Part shown: piece after piece, positions 22,748 to 30,660 of the stretch | Numbering within the stretch: position 1 is the stretch's first letter | How the letters are laid out: each line of letters begins with the position of its first letter | From: GCA-2688105 sp964499445 | GTDB taxonomy: Bacteria > Chloroflexota > Dehalococcoidia > Dehalococcoidales > GCA-2688105 | DNA: 34,692 nucleotides | NCBI GenBank assembly: GCA_964499445.1 | Contig: CAZCLE010000007.1 | Coordinates: forward strand, 1-34,692 | Direction: 5' to 3' | Translations under genes and position numbers: made by a program | The notes under the pieces: generated by a model | Told to the model about the DNA's origin: nothing | The model's input: the letters and a program-made list of their open reading frames with translations, nothing else | The model's database searches: none

Positions 22748-24055
22748 ATGATGTCCAGACTTTCTCTATTTCCGGTAACTGCCGAGGTGAATGGCCAGGG
22801 TCACCTCATAATTGGCGGCTGTGATACCGTAGAGCTAGCCGCCGAGTTCGGCACACCACTATATCTCTTTGATGAACTCAGCCTGCGCGGTAAGTGCGCC
22901 GAGTTCAAATCCGAATTTGGTCAGCGCTATGCTGATACTACCGTTATCTATGCCTGCAAAGCCTTTATAAATCGGGCTCTGGCGCTCATATTAAAGGATG
23001 AAGGGCTGGGACTTGATGTAGTCTCTGCCGGGGAACTCAGTATTGCTCAATCAATTGGTTTTCCCCTGGACAGGGTCTATTTCCATGGCAATAATAAATC
23101 AGCCGAGGAAATCAGGCTGGCTTTGGAGTGGCATATTGGTCGCATAGTAGTGGACAATCTCCACGAGCTTAAAATGCTCGGCGAAATAGCCGAAAATCAA
23201 GGCTATACGCCCGATATACTGCTGCGCCTATCGCCCGGGATAGACCCCCATACTCATCAGTATATCGCCACCGGCACCATTGACAGCAAGTTCGGTCTCC
23301 CCTTATCCAGAGGCGAAGAAGCTGTAGCCACTGCCCGGTCAGCGCCTAACCTGAACCTGGTCGGACTGCACTTTCATATCGGTTCCCTCATCTTTGAGAT
23401 TGAGCCGTATGAGCAGGCTATTGAGCTTTTACTCAACTTTGCCGCTGAAATGAAGCTGAAATACGGTTTTGAACTCAAGGAACTGAATGTCGGTGGCGGG
23501 TTTGCTATTCAGTATACCCTGGATTCCCCGTCCCCACCCACCTCTGCCTACGCTGAGTCAATAACGGCTAAAATTATCAGCCAATGCCAGGGGCTAAAGT
23601 TGTCCCTACCCCGGCTGGTTATTGAGCCAGGAAGGGCAATAGTAGGACAGGCAGGGGTAGCCCTGTATAAAGTAGGTGTGATTAAAGACATACCCGGTGT
23701 CAGGCACTATATCTCGGTAGATGGTGGTATGGCTGACAATATCCGCCCCGCCCTTTATGGTGCTAAATATGAGGCAGTGGTAGCTAATAAGATGCCGGAA
23801 GGGAATACGGAGAAGATTACTATTGCTGGCCGGTTCTGCGAGTCGGGTGATATTTTGATTAAGGATATTAACCTGCCCCCGGTTTCTGCCGGTGATATTA
23901 TTGCCACACCCGGCAGTGGCGCCTATTGCCTGCCTCAGGCCAGCAACTACAACGCCTCACTTAAGCCAGCCATTGTTCTGGTCAAGGAGGGTAAGGCACA
24001 TCTTATTCGGCGCCGGGAAACCTTTGACGACCTGACCAGGTGTGATTTAATTTAG
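22748..24055 (+). CDS. lysA: Diaminopimelate decarboxylase
   Basis: PLP-dependent alanine-racemase-fold enzyme that makes L-lysine from meso-diaminopimelate. The Schiff-base Lys is in VIYACKAF, followed by the HFHIGS and NVGGGFAIQY phosphate-contact motifs, EPGRAIVG, RFCESGDIL and the PGSGAYC loop with the Tyr and Cys of the dimer active site. Length is about 435 aa. ATG 22748 or 22751 lies just behind AAGGA; the longer TTG start at 22712 has no ribosome binding site and adds unconserved residues. The gene is divergent from the membrane-fragment gene across about 80 bp. holB follows after 23 bp. Confidence 0.95.
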   Translation: MMSRLSLFPVTAEVNGQGHLIIGGCDTVELAAEFGTPLYLFDELSLRGKCAEFKSEFGQRYADTTVIYACKAFINRALALILKDEGLGLDVVSAGELSIAQSIGFPLDRVYFHGNNKSAEEIRLALEWHIGRIVVDNLHELKMLGEIAENQGYTPDILLRLSPGIDPHTHQYIATGTIDSKFGLPLSRGEEAVATARSAPNLNLVGLHFHIGSLIFEIEPYEQAIELLLNFAAEMKLKYGFELKELNVGGGFAIQYTLDSPSPPTSAYAESITAKIISQCQGLKLSLPRLVIEPGRAIVGQAGVALYKVGVIKDIPGVRHYISVDGGMADNIRPALYGAKYEAVVANKMPEGNTEKITIAGRFCESGDILIKDINLPPVSAGDIIATPGSGAYCLPQASNYNASLKPAIVLVKEGKAHLIRRRETFDDLTRCDLI

Positions 24056-24078
24056 ATAGTAAGACAGGAGACTTTATC

Positions 24079-25140
24079 GTGTGGCAGGTAATTGGGCAAA
24101 CCAGAGTTGTATCCCTGCTCCAGCATAGTCTGGAGAGAGGAACGGTGGCTCACGCCTATCTTTTTATTGGTCCCCCTCATGTGGGCAAGATGACTCTGGC
24201 ACTAAATCTAGCTCAGGCACTGAACTGCGAGGCAGATGAGCCGCCCTGCGGTGAGTGCCCTTCCTGTCAAAAAATAGCTTCAGCCAAGCACGCCGATGTC
24301 CAGATTGTAGGCTTGATCCATAATACCAATTCAGCCGAGGCTAAGTCCCAGGTGGAAATCAGTATCGACCAGATTAGACAACTCCAGCATTCGGCTAACC
24401 TGCCGCCCTTTGAGGGTAAGTATAAGGTATTTATTATTGATGGGGCTGAGATTATGTCAAATGAAGCCGCTAACTGCCTGCTTAAGACCCTGGAGGAGCC
24501 GGTAGGCAAGGTAGTCTTTATCCTGCTAACCACCAGTGAGCGGCTTCTGCCTGCCACTGTTATTTCCCGGTGCCAGCGACTGGAGTTACCCCCCCTAGCC
24601 ACCACCGAAATAGAGGCTGCCCTCAATAATCGTTGGGGTATGGAGCCACCAAAAGCCAGACTCCTAGCCAGGCTTTCCCACGGCTGTCCCGACTGGGCAT
24701 TCTCGGCAGCCATTGATGATAGCCTGCTTCAGCAGCGTGCCGAGCGGATAGACAGGTTGCTTGACATTATCAATGCTGATTATGAGGAGCGTTTTGCCTA
24801 TGCCACCCAATTGGTAGCACAGTTTAATCAGAGCCGGGGGGTAGTTCATGAGATACTGGATTTATGGCTTGACTATTGGCGCGACCTTATGTTAGTTAAG
24901 GTAGGCTGCAGTGATGATATTACCAACGTTGACCTTGAAGCCCCGCTTATTAAGACAGCCGGGGACTATAGCCTGGCTCAAATAAGGACTTTTATTAGTA
25001 GTGTTCAGGCGGCTGAGGAACAGCTTAAGCAGAATGCCAGTCCACGGCTGGTGCTGGAGGTGTTAATGCTTAGTATACCTAGAAAGGAGAAGCGTAGTGG
25101 GCAAAATCCCGCTACCCAATTTTCGATAAAGTATGGCTGA
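24079..25140 (+). CDS. holB: DNA polymerase III delta' subunit
   Basis: Clamp-loader subunit of 353 aa, AAA+ fold. The P-loop is GPPHVGKM (31-38), with Met in place of the usual Thr/Ser, so nucleotide hydrolysis is doubtful. A zinc module is formed by Cys 50, 57, 60 and 63 (CEADEPPCGECPSC). The sensor/arginine-finger motif ISRCQRLEL is present, as is LLKTLEEP. These features fit delta' rather than tau/gamma, which is longer and has an intact P-loop. The start is GTG at 24079 with CAGGAG eight bases upstream. It overlaps ricT by 8 bp, the same neighbour order as holB-yaaT in Firmicutes. Confidence 0.9.
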   Translation: MWQVIGQTRVVSLLQHSLERGTVAHAYLFIGPPHVGKMTLALNLAQALNCEADEPPCGECPSCQKIASAKHADVQIVGLIHNTNSAEAKSQVEISIDQIRQLQHSANLPPFEGKYKVFIIDGAEIMSNEAANCLLKTLEEPVGKVVFILLTTSERLLPATVISRCQRLELPPLATTEIEAALNNRWGMEPPKARLLARLSHGCPDWAFSAAIDDSLLQQRAERIDRLLDIINADYEERFAYATQLVAQFNQSRGVVHEILDLWLDYWRDLMLVKVGCSDDITNVDLEAPLIKTAGDYSLAQIRTFISSVQAAEEQLKQNASPRLVLEVLMLSIPRKEKRSGQNPATQFSIKYG

Positions 25141-25963
25141 GATTGTTGGAGTCCGCTTCAAAAGAGCCGGTAAAGTATACTACTTCGACCCGGCAGGTAT
25201 TGACCTCGAGGAAAATGACTGTGTGGTAGTCAAGACAAGCCGCGGCTTGGAGCTGGGGCGAGTGGTCATCTCGCCTAAACAAGTACTGACCAGTGAGGTG
25301 CCCACACCGTTGAAGCAAGTGGTGCGCAAGGCAGAACCCGAGGATATTAAGAGCGCCCAGGAACTAGAGGATAAAAAGAGAGAGGCTCTAGTTGAGTGTG
25401 GCCAGCTGATTACGAAACTAGAGCTGTCAATGAAGCTGATATCGGCTGAGTACAATCTTGATGGCAGTCGCCTTACTATTTTCTTTAGTGCTGCCGAGAG
25501 GGTTGATTTCCGCGAGCTGGTTCGGGAACTAGCCAGCCGTCTTAAAACACGGGTGGAGTTACGACAGATAGGGCCAAGGGATGAAGCCAAGCTGATAGGC
25601 GGCTTTGGTCGGTGTGGTCGTCAGTTATGCTGTATGAGCTTCTTAAGCGAGTTCACTCCGGTGGCTATTAAAATGGCCAAGGAGCAGGATTTACCCCTTA
25701 ACCCAATGAAGATTTCAGGAGTTTGTGGTCGCTTGCTGTGCTGCTTGGTTTATGAGAATGAGCAATACCGTGCTATGAAGAAGAAAATGCCCAAGGAGGG
25801 GAAGCGAGTGTCTACACCTATGGGGGTAGCCAGTGTAGTTGGCAGTAACGCACTAAAGGAAACAGTATCGGTTGAACTGGAAAGCCAAGCAATCGTGGAA
25901 TTTTCTCTCAGTGAGATTACCATTGACGAAGGCTCCTCACCGGCGCCGAAGGAAGAAGGTTAA
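25133..25963 (+). CDS. ricT: PSP1-domain protein (RicT/YaaT-like)
   Basis: The 276-aa protein has the PSP1 C-terminal domain: GFGRCGRQLCCMSFLSEF and SGVCGRLLCCLVYENEQY supply at least six conserved Cys. In Bacillus the homologue, with RicA and RicF, forms an Fe-S complex that assists RNase Y and phosphorelay. No RicA/RicF genes are seen here, so only the general regulatory role is inferred. The N-terminal half begins EIVGVRFKRAGKVYYFDPAG. ATG at 25133 overlaps the holB end, so translation is coupled. It converges on the HNH gene with 8 bp between the stops. Confidence 0.9.
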   Translation: MAEIVGVRFKRAGKVYYFDPAGIDLEENDCVVVKTSRGLELGRVVISPKQVLTSEVPTPLKQVVRKAEPEDIKSAQELEDKKREALVECGQLITKLELSMKLISAEYNLDGSRLTIFFSAAERVDFRELVRELASRLKTRVELRQIGPRDEAKLIGGFGRCGRQLCCMSFLSEFTPVAIKMAKEQDLPLNPMKISGVCGRLLCCLVYENEQYRAMKKKMPKEGKRVSTPMGVASVVGSNALKETVSVELESQAIVEFSLSEITIDEGSSPAPKEEG

Positions 25964-25971
25964 GCCGATTT

Positions 25972-26478
25972 TCACTGAGGAAGGTATTTTTGCCACCCGT
26001 TCTGGGTTTGTAGGTAGTGAGAAGGGATATAAAAAAACTGGTTACCGTGAGGGGGAGAGGGAGGGCAAATTAATTTCATCCCGGCCTCGCTAGGGGTTCT
26101 GCCTGCCTTACGACGGTTACAAAGTATACAGGCACTAACCACATTCTCCCAGGTGTGTGGACCGCCCCGGTATCGTGGGACAACATGGTCTAGGGTAAGT
26201 TGCCGTGTCTCCTTACCACAATACTGGCAGGTATATTGGTCACGGTTAAAAACCTCAAGGCGAGTTAGCTTCCTCTTAGGCCGGGGACGCTTAATAAAAT
26301 AGTCTAACCGTATTACCGAAGGCACGGGAAAGATACGATTGGCTGAGTGAATAAACCCTGAACCATCCTCCAGCATCTCAGCCCTGTGCCGATAAATCAG
26401 CACTACTGCCCGCCGAACTCGACATACATTAAGCGGCTCATAGTTCTGGTTCAGCACCAGGACAGGAAAGTTTATCAT
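25972..26478 (-). CDS. HNH endonuclease domain protein
   Basis: The 168-aa protein has an N-terminal segment (VLVLNQNYEPLNVCRVRRAV) typical of a family of stand-alone bacterial HNH proteins. Next is the nuclease: CQYCGKETRQLTLDHVVPR, then WENVVSACILCNRRK. Two CxxC pairs bind structural zinc, and LDHVVPR carries the catalytic His. The active site is complete. ATG at 26478 lies about 100 bp after the helicase-loader gene. No toxin, immunity or mobile-element partner is next to it, so a housekeeping DNA-processing role is as likely as a selfish one. Confidence 0.88.
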   Translation of the reverse strand: MINFPVLVLNQNYEPLNVCRVRRAVVLIYRHRAEMLEDGSGFIHSANRIFPVPSVIRLDYFIKRPRPKRKLTRLEVFNRDQYTCQYCGKETRQLTLDHVVPRYRGGPHTWENVVSACILCNRRKAGRTPSEAGMKLICPPSPPHGNQFFYIPSHYLQTQNGWQKYLPQ

Positions 26479-26577
26479 CTTTAAGGCTTCTCTCTATACC
26501 AAGGCTTACTCATTTTACTAAATGGCGGCTAAATATGCAAACCTAAACTTGGGATTACTTACCCTAGCTTGAACTTG

Positions 26578-27999
26578 TCAGCTCCAGCGCTGTTTCTTGC
26601 CACCACGGGATGTTTTCCTCTGGCTGGGGCGTAAATCACCCCGGTAGTCGGGGGCAATGATATTAAATGGCGTGCTGATTTTGGGGTCAACCAGCCTGGA
26701 ACTAATGGAGACCTCAATCTGCTCTAAAATTTCTTCTAAAGAGTAGCGAGTAGTGATTACTGTCGCCAACCGGGCATTATAGCGATAGTTAATAACCTGA
26801 TAGAGCTTTTCCCGTGCCCAGAGGGTAGTCGTCTGCTCACCAAAGTCATCCAGGACGAGTAGAGGTGCCGTCTTCACCTTTTCAAATAATTGGTCATAGG
26901 ATACCTTGCTGTCAGGGCTGAAGGTAGAGCGCAGGTGGTCAAGGAACTCGGGCACCACCACGAACAAAGCCGGCTGGTTGGCCTGATAGCGATAGTTAAC
27001 GATTGCCGCCGCTAAGTGAGTCTTACCACAGCCAGTAACACCCATAAATACCAGCCAGCCTTCGGATGATTTGGCAAAGTCAAAGGCCAAACGGAATGCC
27101 TCCGCCAGGTTCTCTTGTTGCTCCGGCAGCAGGTTAACCCGCTTCCGGTCAAAATTGTCAAAGGTCATTGTTTTTTGCAGTTCAAACTCTGGACCCCAGC
27201 TATATTCTGATGAGGCTGGTTTCTCCTTAACCACGTAGGCACGACACAAATCGGGGTCAGTCAGACGGGTGCGTATCCGGTCTTCAAGCTGTTCGATGGG
27301 GGTTATGGTAACAATTACCGTGGGCAGTTGGTTATTAAAGCGGTGATTCAGCAACTGGTCCAGCTTTTCCTTTGCCCATGGGGTGCCAGCTTGCACCCCT
27401 AAATCATCAAGGATAAGTAAGGGAGTGCTGCGCACCTGGTCAAAGAACTCGCCATACGCTATTTCGCTATCTGGATTAAAGGTGGAACGTAGGTGGTGGA
27501 GCAAGTCAGGGGCGGTGATATAGAATGACGGGTAGCCATAGCTAATGCGCTCGTTGGCAATAGCCGCTGCCAGATGTGTCTTGCCGCAGCCACTGTAGCC
27601 AGCCAGAACTAACCATCCTTTGGGGTCTTTAGCAAATGCCTTAGCTGCCTCATAAGCCCGTTTAAATTGCTCCTGACTAACCGGGTCACCTCTTCTCCCC
27701 TCGGGGAGCAGGTCATCAAAGGTAAAACGGGTCAGTGAACCCAGGTTGCTATAGCGCTGCAAGCGGTTCTGGCGCTCTCGGTTTGATTCCTCCCGGGTGC
27801 AGCGGCACGGCAGTGCCTTACCAAAACCAGGATGCCCCACCGGAACGTCAGCATAAACAAATCCAGCCCCCTTGCAGATAGGACAGAGTGAACTGGGTGA
27901 TGGCTCTGGCTCCTCAGCGCCTGACCATGTGTCCATATTTGCCCTTGATATATTTATCTGGGTCTGTCTTCTTCGCAGAATCTCGCTTATATGCTCCAC
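26578..27999 (-). CDS. DnaC/DnaI-like helicase loader with tandem AAA+ domains
   Basis: The 473-aa protein has an N-terminal zinc module (CPICKGAGF at 39-47, CRC at 65-67) and then two DnaC/IstB-type AAA+ domains. Walker A motifs are GYSGCGKT (134-141) and GVTGCGKT (320-327); Walker B motifs are LLILDD and LLVLDD, each 186 residues apart. RLTDPD and RLVDPK are arginine-finger positions. Normal loaders have one such domain in about 250-320 aa. It lies after dnaB and a DnaD protein, so it probably loads the replicative helicase. The GTG start at 27999 overlaps dnaD by 86 bp; ATG 27936, with AAGGG upstream, would shorten it by 21 residues. Confidence 0.88.
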   Translation of the reverse strand: MEHISEILRRRQTQINISRANMDTWSGAEEPEPSPSSLCPICKGAGFVYADVPVGHPGFGKALPCRCTREESNRERQNRLQRYSNLGSLTRFTFDDLLPEGRRGDPVSQEQFKRAYEAAKAFAKDPKGWLVLAGYSGCGKTHLAAAIANERISYGYPSFYITAPDLLHHLRSTFNPDSEIAYGEFFDQVRSTPLLILDDLGVQAGTPWAKEKLDQLLNHRFNNQLPTVIVTITPIEQLEDRIRTRLTDPDLCRAYVVKEKPASSEYSWGPEFELQKTMTFDNFDRKRVNLLPEQQENLAEAFRLAFDFAKSSEGWLVFMGVTGCGKTHLAAAIVNYRYQANQPALFVVVPEFLDHLRSTFSPDSKVSYDQLFEKVKTAPLLVLDDFGEQTTTLWAREKLYQVINYRYNARLATVITTRYSLEEILEQIEVSISSRLVDPKISTPFNIIAPDYRGDLRPSQRKTSRGGKKQRWS

Positions 28000-28630
28000 T
28001 ACTCCTGCCTTCCGATGACCAGTTCTCTAAAATTGCTGAAATATAGCCCCACTTACGTTTGTTCTGGTTAACCGCTTCTTTAATGGCATCTCTAATCCAA
28101 TCTGCCGGGTATAGCTTCTCTGCCTCACGCAGTTCATCAGCAATCATCGGGGTTAGCATACCAATGTTCTGTTCATAAAGGGTAAAGATATCAGGCGGTT
28201 CCTCAAGCTCAACATAGGCTTGTCCCCCAGCTTTCAGCCCGGGAAGTTGAAACTCACCACTCCGAATTTTGGCCACCATCTGTCTATTATCCTCAGTATT
28301 GAGAAAATAAATATCCTCGGTGGCTCCATCTCTATCTAAGGCTATATGAAGGACAGTTCCCCGCCCGGTAGCCATCTCCAGGGCTTTGCGCAATGCCTCA
28401 TCAGGTGGCTTGACCACTTCCTTAAGGCTACTCATCAGGCTGGTATTACTTAAAAGCTCTCCATAAGTGACGAAGCGAGGATAGCCCCGCTTGCGGTAAA
28501 GGTTCTCGAAAATATGGAGGGTTGTCTTTAGCTCAGCCATATCGCTAATTTGGGGCAGTAACCTGCTGAAGAAAAGATTGGGCAGGGGGGTAAACTGCAT
28601 CTTGGCCGGGAAACCAGTAAACTGCTTCAT
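27914..28630 (-). CDS. DnaD-like replication initiation protein
   Basis: The 238-aa protein has a winged-helix-type N-terminal half (LPNLFFSRLLPQI...AELKTTLHIFENLY) and the DnaB/DnaD C-terminal domain from about residue 150. The signature is YEQNIGMLTPMIADELREAE followed by KEAVNQNKRKWGYISAILENW. In Firmicutes such proteins remodel DNA and help load the helicase. The ATG overlaps the dnaB stop as ATGA. The order dnaB-dnaD-loader supports a helicase-loading operon. Confidence 0.88.
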   Translation of the reverse strand: MKQFTGFPAKMQFTPLPNLFFSRLLPQISDMAELKTTLHIFENLYRKRGYPRFVTYGELLSNTSLMSSLKEVVKPPDEALRKALEMATGRGTVLHIALDRDGATEDIYFLNTEDNRQMVAKIRSGEFQLPGLKAGGQAYVELEEPPDIFTLYEQNIGMLTPMIADELREAEKLYPADWIRDAIKEAVNQNKRKWGYISAILENWSSEGRSSGAYKRDSAKKTDPDKYIKGKYGHMVRR

Positions 28631-30018
28631 AATAGACTCGGCTCTTGGCTGGTAATCATATTTTCGAATTTAGCTGTCTTGGGTATAAAGCGAAGGTCAA
28701 TTTCTCCGATAGGTCCGTTTCGCTGCTTGGCAATGATAATATTGGCAATGCCTTCCGGGTAGTCTTTATCTGGAAACTGGGTTTCCCATTCCTCTCTTTT
28801 GTAATAATAATCATCCCGATAGATAAACATAACCACGTCAGCATCCTGCTCAATGCTCCCGCTCTCACGCAGGTCGGAAAGTTGAGGTCTATGTGAAGCC
28901 CGCCACTCTACAGCTCGGCTGAGCTGGGATACGGCCACCACAGGAACATTAAGCTCACGAGCTAGTGCCTTAAGGGAGCGAGAGATGTAGCTAATCTCCT
29001 GAACCCGGTTCTCTCCCCTGCCCTCCCCCTGCATTAGCTGCAGGTAATCAACAATAATGAGGTCGATGCCGCGCTCAAAGTGGAGTCGGCGAGCCTTGCT
29101 CCTCATCTCAACTACTCGGAGCTGGGGAGAATCGTCAATATAAATTGGGGCTTCGGAAAGGATGCCGGTAGCATCCATAATCTGCTTTTCCTCGTCTTCA
29201 TTTTGGAGCCCGAGACGAACCCGTCTTAAATTGACCCCAGATTCGCCGGATAGTAAACGCAGCACCAATGGCTCCTGTGCCATCTCCAGGCTGAACAGAG
29301 CGACACAAGCCCCTTGCGCCACAGCAGCGTTTCGGGCAATACTAAGTGTCAGACTAGTTTTGCCCAGGCTGGGTCTGCCGGCAACAATAACCAGGTCAGA
29401 GCGCTGAAAGCCACCCAGAAACTCGTCAAGCTTGGTGAAACCTGAGAGCGCATAAGGAAGTGGTGCCTGATAGCCTTCAGCTTCAGTAGCTGGGGTGGCA
29501 GCAGCCTCAAAGTACTTATCCAGCACCTGTCGAATATGAACGAAATCTCGGGGACTCTGCCCATGGCGCAGCCTAAATAGAATCTCCTCTGCCCGACTAA
29601 GGCTGGCGTCAACATTAGGGTCAGCCTCGTAACCAATAGCCGCAATCTGCCCGGCAGCGTTAATAAGACCACGCATTACCGACAGGCGATAAACAATCCG
29701 GGCATAGTGCTCAATATCAAGCGAGGTAGGGACTATGGAGATTAGGTGTGATAAATAGGCAGCTCCGCCACATGACTCCAGCTTTCCCTGTCGGGCAAGC
29801 TCTTGAGCTACCGTGATCTGGTTTATCGCCTCAGAACCCTCGGGACGCTGATAAAGCGATAGGCACGCCCCATATACCCATTGACTCTGCTCGTGGTAGA
29901 AGTCCGACGGCTGCAGGAAGGTAGCAATTTTATAGATTGCCGTGCCATCTATCAACAGCGAGCCGGTTACTGCTTCCTCGGCATCAATATCGTGCGGCGG
30001 CAATTTTTCGCCATACAT
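28627..30018 (-). CDS. dnaB: Replicative DNA helicase
   Basis: The 463-aa hexameric helicase unwinds the replication fork. The N-terminal domain begins PPHDIDAEEAVTGSLLIDG. The RecA-like C-terminal domain has Walker A GRPSLGKTS, Walker B LIIVDYLQLM, the DRE-like SDLRESGSIEQDAD and the late KQRNGPIGEIDLRF with the arginine finger. No intein or insertion is present. ATG at 30018 lies one base after the rplI stop, and the end overlaps dnaD. The placement rplI-dnaB is common in bacteria. Confidence 0.96.
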   Translation of the reverse strand: MYGEKLPPHDIDAEEAVTGSLLIDGTAIYKIATFLQPSDFYHEQSQWVYGACLSLYQRPEGSEAINQITVAQELARQGKLESCGGAAYLSHLISIVPTSLDIEHYARIVYRLSVMRGLINAAGQIAAIGYEADPNVDASLSRAEEILFRLRHGQSPRDFVHIRQVLDKYFEAAATPATEAEGYQAPLPYALSGFTKLDEFLGGFQRSDLVIVAGRPSLGKTSLTLSIARNAAVAQGACVALFSLEMAQEPLVLRLLSGESGVNLRRVRLGLQNEDEEKQIMDATGILSEAPIYIDDSPQLRVVEMRSKARRLHFERGIDLIIVDYLQLMQGEGRGENRVQEISYISRSLKALARELNVPVVAVSQLSRAVEWRASHRPQLSDLRESGSIEQDADVVMFIYRDDYYYKREEWETQFPDKDYPEGIANIIIAKQRNGPIGEIDLRFIPKTAKFENMITSQEPSLL

Positions 30019-30019
30019 T

Positions 30020-30610
30020 CTAATTCGTCTTCGTCTCCTTCTCTGTCTTCTTCACCTTCTCCTTCTTCTTACCTTTCCCTTTCTCCGCTTTTATCTCCTC
30101 CTTTTCTTTCCTCGCCTCCGCTTTCTTTTCTTTCTTCGCCTCTTTCTCCGGCTCTTTATCCTTCCCCTTTTCCGCCTCTTCCTCTGTAACCACTACCTTT
30201 ATTTTAGGCATTATGTCCTTAGCCAGTCTAATGGCTATCTCATAGCTGCCGAGCTGGTGAATAGGCTCAGCTAACTCTATTTTCCTTTTGTCAATCACTA
30301 TCCCAGTACTGTTCTGCAATTCAGCAGCAATATCGGCACTGGTAACCGAGCCATGCAATCGCTCTTTGGCTCCGGCCCGGGCTTTCAGGACAATTTCCCT
30401 CCCCTCCAGTTGGTCAGCCAGCTCAACTGATTCTGTCACAGTTTGGACTTTCTTCCGGCGCTGGGCTTCTATCATACTGGTAGCCATAGAACTGACCGGT
30501 AAGGCTAGTTTTTGAGGGATAAGGAAGTTCCTGCCGTAACCATCGGCTACCTCTTTTATCTCACCTGCCCTGGCCACCTTGGACACATCTTCTACAAAAA
30601 TGACCTTCAT
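30020..30610 (-). CDS. rplI: Ribosomal protein bL9 with Lys/Glu-rich extension
   Basis: Residues 1-142 form a normal bL9: MKVIFVEDVSKVARAGEIKE, then the bL9 signature around GYGRNFLIPQKLA, and a C-terminal domain with GSVTSADIAAEL. After residue 143 the protein continues with 54 residues of almost only Lys and Glu (EKEAKKEKKAEARKEKEE). Most bL9 proteins end near 148-150, so this is a true extension, perhaps an unstructured charged tail. ATG at 30610 follows AAGGGG. A TATAAT-bearing promoter is likely just upstream. Confidence 0.94.
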   Translation of the reverse strand: MKVIFVEDVSKVARAGEIKEVADGYGRNFLIPQKLALPVSSMATSMIEAQRRKKVQTVTESVELADQLEGREIVLKARAGAKERLHGSVTSADIAAELQNSTGIVIDKRKIELAEPIHQLGSYEIAIRLAKDIMPKIKVVVTEEEAEKGKDKEPEKEAKKEKKAEARKEKEEIKAEKGKGKKKEKVKKTEKETKTN

Positions 30611-30629
30611 CTTTTTGCCCCTTTTTATA

Positions 30630-30658
30630 ATTATACTTCACCGCCGAGGGAAGTGAAA
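30630..30658 (-). promoter_or_regulatory. Candidate promoter of rplI-dnaB operon
   Basis: On the minus strand a perfect TATAAT (plus-strand ATTATA, 30630-30635) is preceded 17 bp upstream by TTTCAC, a poor -35. It lies in the only gap (50 bp) between trxB and rplI and places transcription start about 15 nt before the rplI ATG, leaving barely room for the AAGGGG site. This is plausible but unproven. Confidence 0.4.
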
Positions 30659-30660
30659 GG

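Noticed and set aside
25872..26093. Plus-strand frame across the ricT end and HNH 3' end
   Set aside because: It overlaps the conserved ends of two convergent genes in the wrong frame and shows no domain.
25972..26478. Group II intron or homing endonuclease of a mobile element
   Set aside because: The HNH protein has no reverse-transcriptase part, intron borders or disrupted host gene; it stands alone between intact genes.
29881..30274. Ser/Leu/Pro-rich plus-strand frames opposite rplI
   Set aside because: They are the complement of the Lys/Glu-rich bL9 tail; low complexity and no start signal.
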